NCBI GenBank assembly: GCA_016648135.1 | Contig: JADDOH010000328.1 | Location: forward strand, 248,001-312,000 | Reading direction: 5' to 3' | Length of the DNA stretch: 64,000 bases | Source: Agrypnia vestita | Lineage: Eukaryota > Arthropoda > Insecta > Trichoptera > Phryganeidae | Shown here: piece after piece, positions 1 through 11,645 of the stretch | How positions within the stretch are numbered: position 1 is the first letter of the stretch | How the letters are laid out: each line of letters begins with the position of its first letter | Notes under the pieces: model-generated | What the model was told of the DNA's origin: nothing | The model's database searches: none | What the model saw: only the letters and a program-made list of their open reading frames with translations | Program-made: the position numbers and the translations under genes

Positions 1-3000
1 TATCTTACAGTTTCCTGGATGTTTTACTTTCTTAAATGAATCAACTATTTTGCATGTCCAACGTAGGTTATTTAATTTCATTCTATTCTAGAAAGTTATG
101 AATCATCAAATAGGTATTATGTTTGAAAAATAAGATTTATTCATTTTTAATTACTAAATTTCACCCAGTAATAATATTAATTACCATAATAATTAGTCAA
201 AATATAATATTTTGTGAATTAGTTGTCTGAATAAACCGTTTGAATTGAAATTTGAGGTAACAAATATAAACATGAATGCATATTTATGATGGTCAGAACT
301 GCTATTTAATACAATAACGTTATATTATACTTTTATTTTAGTGTACCGATGATTTTTAACTTAGGTTTAATTGTTGTCAGACATATGGAAATAAAAACAC
401 TTGTTTTTTATGTTCTATCTTTTTAGTTTTCTGAGACATGTTTTAATAGGACATAATGCCCACAATAATTATGATGATTATGGAGTTCTCCTGACATGCT
501 CCTGAATTATTAGTCATAATCTAATATACAATTATACATATTTATTAACAGAAGTTAATAAATATCCTATTGGAAGACGTATTTTTAATTCGAATCTGAA
601 TGAAAATACCCCATAATAATAATTCCGTTGTCCAGTAACATCTTAGAATCTAATAGCTGATCTCATTCCGTTTTCACAATTAGTATGATTCAAAATTGTT
701 ACTAAATGCAATGAAAATATTGAATTTGTGCTTTTTTAATAAAATACTTTGAATTAGATTTTTAAAAAAATATTTAGATTTTTATGTAATATTTCAATTT
801 ACTGAAACTTAAAACTAACAAGTGCATCCCTTACTATATCGCATACTTATGTCATTCGTTTTAATCATTAATCAAAATATACAATTCTCTATGTTATCAA
901 TGTTATCAAGACGCTACGCTAACCGTTCTCTTTCATCCTTAATTGGGGGCTGAATAATATATATTAAAGGTACTTCATTTTTGACGGGTCATAGCTAGCA
1001 TTAGACTAAAATATTTTTGAAATCACACAAAGCGATCTGTGAGTCAATAAAGGTTGAAACAATAGAAAGTGAAGGTACGCGTCGGCGGTATTGAAAAAAA
1101 TAAATAAAAGTGTCGCAACTAAATATGAGGCCGTATCAATCTGTCGGCGTAGCACCGGCGCGGCGCGCTGCAGGCCCGGCGCGGCTAGGAGCACAGCGCG
1201 ACGCGCACAGTTGTCAATAATAAATAACCGGTCGTTACTCCTAACAAACCCGCGCCCCACATCGGCAACACCCAAAGCTCGCTTCGGTTAACCCTGTCTG
1301 CTCCGCCAAACCAGACCCGACCCTAAATTTACAAGAAAGGGGGACCTTCCTATTCAAAACTAGAGGGTTAAAACTACATCCTCCCGCCGTCCTAAATACA
1401 GACCGCTCTCCGTACCCGAATAAAACTCGCCGGAGTACTTAGAAAGCTTTATAAATACCCACGTCGGGGAACCATAATCAATTACGGACTAGATTTGGTT
1501 TAGCCGGGTATATTTGGCACAAAAATGGCTCACACGACCGAAGCAGGAGGTTTTGGGTAGCCTCTATGGCCAGAATTTCACCGCACCGAGTGTGGCGACA
1601 GGGACGGAACGCGCTAAATGATCTTCCGTCTCCTTCCTCCGCTAGGGCACCGAATATTCATTTGTTAATGACGTAATTGATACTTTTGAAGAGTACGCAC
1701 TTTTATGTCGGGACCCGCTTAAAGGCCGTATTCATTTGCCAGATATAAGGTCACCTGTAGCAGGGTGACTCTGGGGGGGAGGGGAGCCCCTGCTCCATTC
1801 TCACTCGCAAACATTCAACTCTCGGCTACTTAGACAATTTATTTTATTTTATTTATTGATTTATTTATTAAGAAATCTTAACAGTTTTTTAATATAAAAG
1901 CATAGCGTTCGTTTCATAAACCAATTGAAAAGATTCACAGATGTTAAGAACAAAGTTACATAAGTTATTTTTAAGTTAATTATTTTAAATTAAATTAATG
2001 AATAGTGGTAAGCAACAAACAATATTAAGACTAAATAATGGTGAGTGACTGAATGTGAAAAAAAATTATATGAAGAATGAGTAAATTAATGGGAGAAAAA
2101 GGATGAGGAGGTAGAAGTCAGGCTAGAGGTGGAGGAAGAGATTAGATATAGTGAGTGATTGATCAATGACGATTTAGTAGGTAGGTACATGTAATCTAAA
2201 GCATTCTTTTAAATTCGGTAAGATCAATGTTGAAGAGGTCAATATCGATGCAATTTAGCTTAGTCACATTATATAATAATATATTATGAACAATTCCAAT
2301 ATTTTTCTAGAATTCTTGAGTGGTAATATTTAAGATGCGTCGTTGCGTATATTCAATAAACAGTATAGTTGTGTATTTATCAGGTTTCCCAGCATAACCA
2401 ATCGATGAGGATTTATATAATAATGACTTTCATTAATTGATTAATTATCCATAAACGTTAACAGTTAAACACACAAATTATCTAGGAAGAATTTATTTGC
2501 AGGTTAATTTTTTTCTATAATTTTTTTATTTTTATTTATTAAGAAAGTAAATTTAAATTTTTTCAAATTAAATATACGAGTATGTTTTTACATTTTTTGG
2601 AATTACCACTAAACTAGCCCTTGGGTATTTTTCTGAGTATCGGTTGTTACATATAACATAATATTTCAAACATAAAAACAGAGGAAACATGAAAAAAATA
2701 AAAAAACAGAAAGAGAATAAAGTAAAAATAATAAATAAAAAAAAACAAATAAATGAACATAATAAACATAATATACATACGTTAGTATTTTTATATATTT
2801 ATTTTAGGGAAATTGAAATATTATTGTGTAAAATAAGTATTACATCAATATTCACAAAAGTGTATCGATATTTTGATAACTGTTGTACACATATTATAGT
2901 GCCTACTTTATCGACAACAAGATTTAATTATTTTTCAAAATTTAAATTAGCTAAATGCGTATATAATAAGTAATAACATTATCGTAGCTGTGTTTGATAT

Positions 3001-4230
3001 TTTCACAGTATTTGGAGAGCAATAACTTTGTACTTGTTGTCTTTGTGACTGATAACAGACCACATTCTTGCATGCATATTCTTCTTTCTTTGAATCCTTA
3101 TACCTTCTAACCTTTTCTTTCCTTCCCCAAACAACATAATTAAAGCATTTACTGTTTTGGAGGTAAGTTTATAGAATAATACATATGATTGGGATTGATA
3201 ATGCCATCATAAAAATATAAAATTAAATAAGTAGAACAAAATAGGCCGGTGAGGCCGGCAACAAATACTTACTAGTATCACTATTTTCAAACTAAGTAGT
3301 ACTACATTTTTTATCTAACTAAATTAGCTTGTGCTAGAAAATAGGACCACAAGGTGGTCTCCTGGAACGAGGCTCAACGAAGAATGGTGAGGCAAATCTC
3401 CAATCATTAGGCTAAGTATCTTATACTAGAGCAACAGGAATGCTAAATGCATGTATAATAATGTAAAGCTTTATGAGTGCAAAAGCCAACTGCGAGGCGT
3501 GCTATGGCCAACGTATGGTCGCGCAATGACCAAGAAATAGTCTTCCACAGGTCTTAGCAACAGCACCGAACGATAGCCGACAGAATTCTGCTAGTCAAAA
3601 ATAATTTATTGTTTTAAGAAAACACCACATTCGTGTTACTTTTTTTAAATGAATCATTTGAATCAGTTGGTGAGATTCGAAATTTCGTCGTCAAAGCTAT
3701 GGTTAAATCAGGTATAAAATTTTTTGATATATAGAATATAAATTGCGCAGTTTTTTCTCGATCAATCGAAAGCTCGAACGTTAGAAGTACGCAAAGGCAA
3801 ACCAATAAATATAGTAATATTTTTTAAAAATCAGTAATAAGTTACGGATAGTTTTGACTAGTTCTTGCGTCGTCATAAGGCGCGTTGACACATTCAATAA
3901 AATATATTATAAATGATGTCACAGCGCCGTCGCATCCCCTTCCGACAATTTCCATTGTTAGGGGAGGCTGGGCCGAGTGTGTGAAATGCGTTCCGAAAAA
4001 ATTAAACACCGAGGGGTTCTACCCCTTGTAATAACTTTTGAGGGGATATCGGATTTATTGATTTTTGCAGTGTGCGTAATTCCAGATAACGCCTAAGCAC
4101 CACTAAAGATCAGATACCGTCTAGATACACAAATAAGATTTTCCTTTTAGAATACTTTGTATCGAAATAGTCAGATAGTTGCACGAGTTCTACAGGATCT
4201 ACTTACTACAGGGTGAGCTGTGCCAAATAA
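1..4230. other. AT-rich intergenic stretch with one GC-richer block
   Basis: No gene is supported here. About 1085-1790 is markedly GC-richer than its flanks, has stops in every frame over any useful length, and may be a conserved non-coding island. At 965-1005 there is a short segment with GACGGGT followed by ATAGCTAG; similar motifs recur near 20080, 31870 and 37910 and look like the end of a dispersed repeat. A Lys/Asn-rich open frame at 2689-2973 is what poly-A-rich DNA gives by chance. The rest (1-960, 1800-4230) is AT-rich with short homopolymer runs, and I recognise nothing in it. Confidence 0.5.
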
Positions 4231-4235
4231 AATTA

Positions 4236-4420
4236 TAGAAAATGATCCAGCGGCGTGGCATTGTCATTTCATACCGGGTGTTCTGGGTTTGATCTCTTGT
4301 GAGGTCACAATACATCTATGCGTATGATTTTGTCCAAGATATGATTTTCTGGATGTGATCGCAAATTGCGTACGCACAAGTGCACAATTTACTGTATAGG
4401 CCACGTGGCCTATGGTAGAA
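4236..4420 (+). repeat. Probable tRNA-derived SINE relic
   Basis: The block has a B-box-like GGGTTTGATCTC followed by GTGAGGTCACAAT. The same GTGAGGTCACAAT string follows the B-box of the SINE at 50030-50195 on the opposite strand. The A-box half is poorly kept. The 3' part is unique in this window, so the boundary is a guess. Confidence 0.35.
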
Positions 4421-5450
4421 TTGAAATTAAAATAGTGATCTCTCGAGACTACTTTCACCTGTCATCTGTTATACATACTTAAATGGCAATCTATTTACGT
4501 AGGTTCTTTACACTTACGCTGTTTTTCTTTCGCTATTTTTATGACTTCGCATTCTGCGGTCAATCGCAGCTATCAAACTAAGATTGAATCGACTACGCTG
4601 TCACAATATATTTTATAAGGATCCTATTTCCTCGATGTTTCTGGTATAATTTCGCGTATTTCAGATCATTCTAAAACCTTCTAAAATAAACCGTTTGTGT
4701 TCCCCTTATTTCTAGAATCTCGTGGAAATATTGTTCGATACTTTATCGATCCTGGTAATCCGAAAAAATAATACATTTTTTCAATAAAACAGATTTAGTA
4801 TACTTGAATATGCTATAAACACGAGATTACATGCTGTTATCAAAGACACAAGGTCCTGATTGATGGTAAGAGTTTAAATGTTGAACTTCGAATGTAATGT
4901 ACGGTAGGCACACCCAAAAACAAATAAAAAATGTAGTTGTTTAAACCAAGTGAATTTGTGTTTAATTTAATTTGCAATGAATAACCACAAAAAATAGCTC
5001 ATTACAATAGTTAATTTATATATTTGACAGCGCAACGAATTCGCAATTTCATTCTGATATCGAAGGTGGATAAATCCTAAAGTAGTATTTTATTTAATTA
5101 TACAAGTGTTTCTGGTAATTTATTTAAATACGTAATATAATATAAAAGTTAATGATTTCGTTAAAAATGTTACAAATACACAAAACACTTTACATGAAAG
5201 CCCTGAACCGGAATAAATGGAGACGGATCATTTACGCCATCATCCACAATATAACCATCACGACTACCACATTTAGAATAAAACGAAGATGACAATTTTA
5301 TTCAAACATTCTTTGTCGATGTTAGATATATAAGATATAAGATAGATATATAAGATACGAAAGATAAATAACTAGTAAATAAGACACACTTAATTTGGAT
5401 AATATACCAAAGGAATTATTCAGGCTTGGTAACTTTTCGAGCAATGTAGT
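4421..5450. other. Unannotated AT-rich spacer
   Basis: No open frame, repeat copy or RNA gene is recognisable. A small purine-rich run of GATATATAAGATA words lies at about 5320-5370. Confidence 0.5.
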
Positions 5451-5454
5451 AAGA

Positions 5455-5580
5455 GAGTCGAACAGGCGTATGTGTGGAAAGTCTATGAAGAATATAGTGA
5501 AGAATGAACAAATTAGGAGAGTGAATGTAGATCTGTTCGTAGCATAGTCAGTAGAATCAAGGATCGCTTAAATGGTTTGG
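5455..5580 (+). repeat. Decayed family P non-LTR retrotransposon fragment
   Basis: Forward translation of the start gives RRMCGKSMKNIVKNEQI, matching the RRMCAKSMYDRVKNKDI part of the better copy at 38613-39121. A few bases on, SRIKDRLNGL parallels the HRIKIGSLRWFG stretch. The match then breaks up through stops and frameshifts. It is an old 5'- and 3'-truncated relic with no coding ability. Confidence 0.55.
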
Positions 5581-5599
5581 ATAGGAACAGAAGAAATCT

Positions 5600-6420
5600 G
5601 CGGAAACCTGGTACACTAGACTAGATATCGGAGATCATCCCTGTTAGAATTTTCAATAACTGACGAAGATGCTGAGAAGATGCAAATACAAAAATAAGGT
5701 ACAAGTAGTATACAAGTAGCAGGACAGGAGATGACAGGAAACAGAATGATAGTAAAGTTAGCCAATTACTGAGATAATACGACAAGACCTTGAAACCGAT
5801 GGTAGTGAAGAATGGTGAGTGCTGATATAAGAAATGTCGCGTGCCCACGCAGACAATGCAATGAGCCTGTTTATTTGGTTTCCTAGGAAAGAGAAAGAGA
5901 GCAAAGAAGAGAACTGTCACTCTCCGTCTCTTGCTGCTTAACGACAAGAAATATTTATGGCAGCCTGTACCGTATCACCAGTGCAGAGAGACAGTTACGC
6001 AGAGGGAACGGTGAAATGGCCACTGCCCCGCACACTGAAGATGTCGAGGGCCTTCTGGAAAGTAGGTTAATTGCTGCTTTGAAAAATTTCGTTTTCCTTG
6101 GTTATCCAGGCACGGATTGGGGATCGCATCGAGTTTTTTTGCTAAATTATTAGCTTACCTCAGGACAAATAAAAACAAATGTTTAAGGCAATAAAATTAT
6201 AATAGTAATATTCCTTAAACATGCTTGCAACTCAATTGTAGATTATACTGTTAGAATAAATTAACGATATTCATAAAGAAGCACGCACAAATACAAATCA
6301 CACGAAATCTGGCAATCATTTTTCTATTAATATGTATTTATTTATTTAGTTAAAAATGAAATTTATCATTATGCCTATTTTAAATTTTACATAAAAGTTC
6401 TTTTTTATTTTGTGATGCGA
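5600..6420. other. Unannotated stretch
   Basis: No gene or recognised repeat. The region around 5880-6060 is less AT-rich than its flanks but has no long open frame in a plausible context. Confidence 0.4.
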
Positions 6421-6427
6421 CGACTGT

Positions 6428-6540
6428 ATTCCTTCTTGAACATGATAATATTTTTCTGCTTTTTTTTACATTATCTGGTAGATTACTGTACTTTATTTTA
6501 GTCCTTTGTAGTACGCACAATCGGCTTATTTGATTTTTTT
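6428..6540 (-). repeat. Dispersed repeat, copy 1 (pair with 36516-36612)
   Basis: The two segments share GTATTCCTTCTTGA or GCATTCCTTCTTGA, then ACATTATCTG and a TTTAGTC block in the same order. The reverse strand of the 36.5 kb copy can be read as LADNVRKQRKINTLKKEC, a basic peptide that could be the 3' end of a retrotransposon ORF. The family is not identified. Confidence 0.4.
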
Positions 6541-6742
6541 TCTATTTGGAATTCTTATTTCGTTTGAATTTCTCGTATCATGTCCAACAATTTCAGTATT
6601 ATTTTATTTTTGAAGTATTTTGACATTGTATTATTTAAGATCTTATAGGTATACGAAATAGTGTTAGGTGTTTAGTCCTTGTTTAAAATTGAGCCAATGT
6701 AAATAATCACTTAACATGTTTTGAATTGTAATGAGTATCTAT

Positions 6743-7129
6743 TTCTCAAGATATATTATAGATGTCTCACAGAGACGTAGCTATTTATATGGGAAAGTAG
6801 GTATGCAAATCTTTGGGTGTTTATAGGGCCTACGATCTGCTGGCTTAAGTGATCACTTTATACAAGATATATTTATATACTGGTTCATGGGGATGACAAA
6901 TTTCTATTATAGGCGATATATAAATAACGTATATTCAACATTAAAAAAATTTGATAGATGTAGTGTTCAATCATGGACGAAAGTGGTGAATGTTACATTG
7001 TGTAAAGCGACCACTTAGGGCAGCCATGTGATAGGTCGTAAGTCCTATATAAACACCCAAATACTTCCACACCTATTTTTCCAAATAAATAGCTTCGTCT
7101 CTGTGAGGCATCTATAATATCTCTTGATT
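6743..7129. mobile_element. Foldback MITE, family A, complete copy
   Basis: The two ends are long imperfect inverted repeats. The left begins CAAGATATATTATAGATG and TCTCACAGAGACG; the right, reverse-complemented, begins CAAGAGATATTATAGATG and CCTCACAGAGACG. The match continues inward through GGAAA.TAGGTATG/GTG, TTTGGGTGTTTATA and a CACTTTA.ACAA block. It encodes nothing, so it would depend on an autonomous relative for movement. Partial copies lie at 20990-21080, 42250-42496, 43811-43976 and 44351-44516. No clear target-site duplication is seen. Confidence 0.75.
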
Positions 7130-7630
7130 AATGACGATTCTCCTGGGGACAAAAATCCAGCAATTGTAGAATGATTCTCACTGATGTGTTTTGCTGATTT
7201 TCCAAATTTTAAATCCTTTATATTTACTTTTTGTATTAGCGCCGGTCTTGATTTCTTGCGGAAAATTCTTGGAAGTGAAAATTAACACAATTCCCGTCAT
7301 CCAACCGAGCTGAACCATTCTTTGCGTCGACTTGACATCGATGACAATACATCTTACATGCATTTCAAGTCACACAGACGAATACGCAGAAAAAAATGCA
7401 AATTTATCTCAGATGTTCGGGCAAGTACCTACCTATTTTCTGTACTATTTGAAAATTATTTAAATCATGGAATCTTTAGAATTTATCTCTTTATTTAAAT
7501 TGTTACAAAATAATAGCTGGTTGTTATTCTTAAAATAGTTTATATTGTAATAATTTTTATTTTATAAAAAAATTATAATGAAAACAATGTTTTTATGGGT
7601 TAATTTTTTTTTATTTCTCCTACGTTACTC
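7130..7630. other. Unannotated AT-rich spacer
   Basis: No recognised feature. The last 40 bases (about 7590-7630) are strongly pyrimidine-rich on the plus strand and could serve as the polypyrimidine tract of the candidate exon that follows. Confidence 0.4.
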
Positions 7631-7633
7631 AAG

Positions 7634-8091
7634 TACAAAATAGTAGTGCAGTATTAAAATGCGGCGTAATGCAACTCTGTCAAAAATTCTCAAAACATCT
7701 TTGTTCCCTGATAATGAAAGAGCAGGACAAAGAAGTGGGCACACTTCTAGAACAATCGGGAATGGAAGAACTCGGGATGGCACGACGCGAGGGCGAGAGA
7801 ACGGTTTTCCCGGTAAGTCCTGGTCCCGAGGGTTTTATGGGCGCTGGGAGCCGCCGGCTACCGGAGTGGCTGACCGATATTTTACAAGGAGGCATGATTT
7901 ACGACGCAAGAATGAACCATAAAATAAATGTCCCTACATTATTTTACTGCACTTGCCCCGCCGTATGCAACCAGCCGGGCCCGCAGGAATATAATATATG
8001 GAGGAAATCACAGTTTATAGTCGAAGCAGATGGCAGCTGCTTCGTTTATCGAAACGTTTCAGTGTACACGGAGCCCAGACCTAAACTATAG
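7634..8091 (+). CDS. Candidate terminal exon, unknown protein
   Basis: A frame is open from about 7582 to a TAG at 8089-8091. It is clearly GC-richer than its surroundings and does not match any repeat seen elsewhere in the window. The first in-frame ATG is at 7669, giving 140 residues; alternatively the frame starts at a splice acceptor (CAAG at 7630-7633 or GCAG at 7648-7651) after a T-rich tract. The protein has a Lys/Glu-rich N-terminal third, a Gly/Pro-rich middle (SPGPEGFMGAGSRRLPEW), and a Cys-bearing C-terminal part (FYCTCPAVCNQPGP). I do not recognise a family. A strong donor-like GGTAAGT at about 7810 lies inside the frame and could mark alternative splicing or argue against a continuous exon. 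A shorter overlapping frame from 7659 is probably noise. The call rests on composition and openness only. Confidence 0.4.
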
Positions 8092-8186
8092 TATATTTTA
8101 TGAGGTTGTATATTATTAAAAATATTGAGATTTATATAATCACAATATTTCTTATGACCTTCAAAATGGATGGATAAAAAACAATT

Positions 8187-8849
8187 GGCCGTATTCTGAA
8201 CTAAGCAATATTGCTATTTCTGTAAGCAATGTTGACAGTTATTGTATGACATTGCAATTCCGCCAATTTCGACGTTTTAAATTTTACTGGTTTGAAATTA
8301 ATGAATTCCATCAATCAAAAAGTTTAATTAAGTAATTCACAATTGTGAATAATGAGCTTTTTAATTGACTGAACTCATTAATTTCAAACATTTAAAACTT
8401 AAAACGTCAAAATTGGCGTCATTTTAATTTTATACAATAAATGTCAAGATACATACTTACTTACTTACCATCACGCCGTTTCCCCGCGGGGGTAGGCAGA
8501 GAGGATAGAGCGCCACACTCATCTGTCCTGACATACAACTTTCGCTTCGTCTACGTTCATACACTTCGCATGCAAGCTCGACGGTTGTTCAGGCTTCTAA
8601 CAGGACCATCTTCCAGTATCTGGTTAATCTGGTCATGCCACGTCTTACGTGGTCGCCCTCTCTTTCTGGCGCCGTCAACACTTGCATCATATATCTTTCT
8701 TACCATTCTTTCCTCATTCATTCGCTCAACATGCCCAAACCACCTGAACGACCCCATTTTTATTCTCTGTATTATGCTACGATCAGCTTTACATTCATTC
8801 CTAACATCTTCATTCTTTACTCTATCATACATTAGTTCAAAATACGGCC
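8187..8849. mobile_element. Foldback MITE, family E, interrupted by a family P insertion
   Basis: The left end is GGCCGTATTCTGAACTAA; the right end reads TTAGTTCAAAATACGGCC, its near reverse complement. Inner arms also pair: CCAATTTCGACGTTTTAA (about 8261) with TTAAAACGTCAAAATTGG (about 8398). A second copy at 23703-23955 shows what the uninterrupted right arm looks like. Here the right arm is split by a family P fragment at about 8454-8835. Confidence 0.7.
8454..8835 (-). repeat. Family P non-LTR retrotransposon 3' end
   Basis: The minus strand encodes the C-terminal end of a non-LTR ORF2-type protein: MYDRVKNEDVRNECKADRS, then RWFGHVERMNEERMVRKIY, GARKRGRPRKTWHDQI and NNRRACMR. The reading frame then breaks before the expected end (VWRS...HGETA in better copies). 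The 3' tail on the minus strand is GATGGTAAGTAAGTAAGT, a simple-repeat tail of the kind left by target-primed reverse transcription. It is heavily 5'-truncated and sits inside the family E MITE. The clade is not assigned. Confidence 0.7.
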
Positions 8850-8959
8850 GAATATTAATTATGCTTCAGCTTAATTATGATAATATGAACATATGATTTT
8901 AAAATGAAATAAAACGAAAACAGTTTATGATACAGTAACTTTATTTATTTATTTTGAAG

Positions 8960-9790
8960 CACAAACCATTACATTACGCTTCAAATAAAACTTCGTTTAA
9001 ATGGGCACCTCGAAATCGTTGACAGGAGCGAATTTTTTGAACCCAATATTCGAGGACTATCTCAAATATATAAAGCCTAATGTCGTGAATGCAACATTCG
9101 ATATTCATTTTTAAATCATTAAGTGTTTGTGGTTTGTATAATTTAACCACACATAAATTAGTCCAAAAGAGTTTAATCGTAATTTCTTGAAGGTTATTTA
9201 ACTGCTGAATTTCTTGAAATTATTGATTCATCAAATTTTTCTAGCAATAATTTGATAGTGAAATTAACAAAGTGATTTGTGACATCGTCTCTTTTAGAAA
9301 AACATGTCATTTAAATCAAATTATTCAGTTTTGGCAACAAAAATTCTACTAAGCTGTCACTCTGCATTCCCTGAAACTGTACATTATGAAAAATTATGGT
9401 CCCACTATGGAAATTATGGACCATTACGGATGCAAAGGCTTCTCTTGAATCTCATTTCACACTAAAAACGTCAATTTTGCTTATTGTCACAGACATGTGA
9501 CCAAAATTTTTCTTCATCCTAAAAAATGATTTTTTCAGCAAAATTACGACCAATTTCAAGACGCTCTAGAGCCCAACCAGCAAACTAACGACGGATACCA
9601 TGGTATTGGCATCAGTCCTTGGTCAACGCAATCTACCTAATATGAGTGTAAACACAAGTCTTCGCAAAATAGATCAAGTTCAGTTATTCACAAACGAAGG
9701 CTTATTTTCATAAATTTTTTGGGTAATTTCCAAACGTTGTGCAAGCATGTATATAATCATGGTGGATTTTTAGAGTATACTTAAGTAAAT
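8960..9790 (-). pseudogene. Decayed Tc1/mariner-superfamily transposase
   Basis: Read on the minus strand, the last 160 bases (9127 to 8968) give a C-terminus starting PQTLNDLKMNIECCIHDI and ending RFRGAHLNEVLFEA before a stop. That resembles the ends of insect IS630/Tc1/mariner-type transposases, with a PRNL.DLK helix and a GGHLND-like tail. Further upstream, ALERLEIGRNFAEKIIF, then a stop and DEEKF, recalls the block holding the first catalytic Asp, but stops and shifts are frequent. No terminal repeats were located. This is a dead relic; the family call is from pattern memory only. Confidence 0.45.
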
Positions 9791-9925
9791 GTATATAATA
9801 CTAGAGTAAATATATAGGGTCGCTATGACATTTTGAAATAATATCATTTCTATTGAAAAACCATTTGTATTAATTACTCTAGTTTCGAGAGTGACAGAAC
9901 CTCTTATCGATAGGTGAAATTTTGT

Positions 9926-10093
9926 CATTCTCGATACTCGAGTAAAGGAGATCTGGGTTTGGGTCCAGGTAGCAGCCAAAATATTTTATCGTTGATTTGA
10001 TTTTTCTGCATGTCTTTCTAATTGATTAATTAATTTGGTTTTAAAATTTCACAGAACTTCTTTGTTCTAAAAAAATTGCAACTTTACAATAAT
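9926..10093 (+). repeat. SINE-like repeat, family F, copy 1
   Basis: A B-box-like GGTTTGGGTCCAGG (about 9956-9969) is followed by a tail shared with 29834-29968: GTTGATTTGATTTTTCTG, TGTCTTTCTAATTGATTAAT, CACAGAACTT, TTGTTCT and AATTGCAACTTTACAATAA. The head 5' of the B-box is not well defined. A looser relative may lie at 54400-54530. Confidence 0.5.
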
Positions 10094-10106
10094 AATGCGT
10101 TCTTAA

Positions 10107-10400
10107 ACCAACTAACTAACCATCGTGCCGTTTCCCCGCAGGGGTAGACAGAGAGGATAGAACGCCATATTCTGATACACCACTTTTGCTTCAGCAACAT
10201 TCATACATGTTCTACGGTTGTTGAAGCTTTTAACAGAGCCATCCTCCATTACATGACCATGCCAGATTTATCGCGGACGCACTCTATTCCTTTTGCCTTC
10301 AACAAATATTTTCTTCACTATCCTTTTCTCACTTATACGTTCTGCATGACCAAATCATCTCAGAACTTCTTTCTTTATTCTATCTCTTTTATCTGTGTTC
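10107..10400 (-). repeat. Family P 3' end, diverged copy
   Basis: It starts on the plus strand with ACTAACTAACCATCGTGCCG, the inverted tail, then GTTTCCCCGCAGGGGTAGACAGAGAGGATAGAACGCC, matched in broken form by the other family P tails. The coding match (GHVER, GRPR-like region) is still traceable on the minus strand but carries indels. It is 5'-truncated near 10400. Confidence 0.6.
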
Positions 10401-10531
10401 TTTAATATAATATATATATCATATTTACAGGAACCACGATTTTTTTGTTTTTATTAAATTCTAAAATGTCTCATTCAAATCAAAAGTGTACTTCTGGACA
10501 ATTTGGATGTCAAAATACCGAAAGTCATAAA

Positions 10532-10960
10532 TCATCGGATAGTTGTCGATGGCCGCATTGACTTCAAACAATGCAGATTCAGGAATAGAAAGTTGGCGAG
10601 CTCCGGCTGCCGAGAGGGGCTCCGCTGCATTTTATAATTATTGCACCCAATAAACGCCATTGTTGGCTGCAGCCAGCATTCTACAAATACGTAAAAAAAC
10701 AAAGGTGTTGTCTGGGTCGGTATTTGAGGAAGCTCCGAATCCGCAAATTGTGGAAACAAGCATCGGTCTTTTCATCAGTCAAAACGATTCTTCGCATCGC
10801 ACTGAAATGTATGAAGTGAATACAGGTTTTATGGGAGCTGATGATGTAGCATGCGGCGAGGATAATGAATATTTCAAGGAAGACAAAGCGTTCCTGGAAG
10901 ACACGGCGCGTTCCAGGAGTGATCACCATTGTTTGGGATACCCTCTGTAGACAAGCCACG
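10532..10960 (+). other. GC-richer stretch with a 96-codon open frame, unidentified
   Basis: An open frame runs 10660-10950 on the plus strand (MLAAASILQIRKKTK at the start, FMGADDVACGEDNEYF inside, HHCLGYPL at the end). The opposite strand is open over nearly the same bases, so the openness carries little weight. No domain is recognised. It could be a relic of a mobile element gene or chance. Confidence 0.2.
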
Positions 10961-11074
10961 CGATGTTACAATGGTTAAAATGGGATAATTGAGTCAGCTA
11001 ACATCGCAATAGCGACGGTTGTTTTCTTGGCAGAGCACTTATCAGGGATGTTCATATTACTTTACTATCAATAC

Positions 11075-11460
11075 TATCGATTCACGTAAGAGATGTAGGC
11101 AGAGTGGAAATAATGCCACACTCTTCTGTCTTGACAATCTACTTTTGCCTCATCCTCATCCCCATCTCATACATCTTCTCATGCTCGCTTTTCGAATATT
11201 GAAGCTTTTTACAGGTCATCCTCCAATATTTGGTTTATTTTTTCATGCCAGGTTCTCCGCGGACGCCCTTTGTTTCCATTGCCTTCAACGGTCGCCTTAT
11301 AAATTTTCTTTACTAGCCTCTACTCGCTCGTCCGTTCATTTATTCTATCCAGTACGCTACAACCAGCATTGCATTCGCTTTTATTTCGTTCATTCTCCTC
11401 TCTGTCTACAAATATTTTCCACACATCCGGCTACGTGACCACATTTCTACCGCACTCAGA
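11075..11460 (-). repeat. Family P 3' end, diverged copy
   Basis: The plus strand shows GTAGGCAGAGTGGAAATAATGCC and then the same order of blocks as the 38.6 kb copy: CATACATCTTC, TTGAAGC, CATCCTCCA, CATGCCAGGTT and CGCGGACGCCCTTTG. Frameshifts and substitutions are many. Confidence 0.55.
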
Positions 11461-11527
11461 CTACTTTCGTTCTACTAACTTAATGTAGTAATTCAACCTT
11501 CTACATGTTGCTTCCCTTTTCAAAGTC

Positions 11528-11645
11528 AATAAATAATAATAATATTGGAGTATTTATACAGAACTTTTTTTTTTAAATTTTCACTTCAAGGGCGCTTTAT
11601 ACACTCACTCCACAGCCGTAATACACTGCAATTTAAAATCACAAT
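11528..11645 (-). repeat. CR1/L2-type retrotransposon 3' UTR fragment
   Basis: An AATAATAATAATATTGG tail, then TATTTATACAGAAC and CACTTCAAGGGCGCTTTATACAC, correspond to the 3' UTR of the copies at 22202, 24473 and 53950. On the minus strand this is the element's 3' end. No coding part is kept. Confidence 0.65.

Noticed and set aside
2689..2973. Lys/Asn-rich small protein
   Set aside because: Codon content is that of A-rich low-complexity DNA; no context or family.
10660..10950. Protein-coding exon
   Set aside because: Both strands are open over the same bases, no splice sites stand out, and no motif is recognised.
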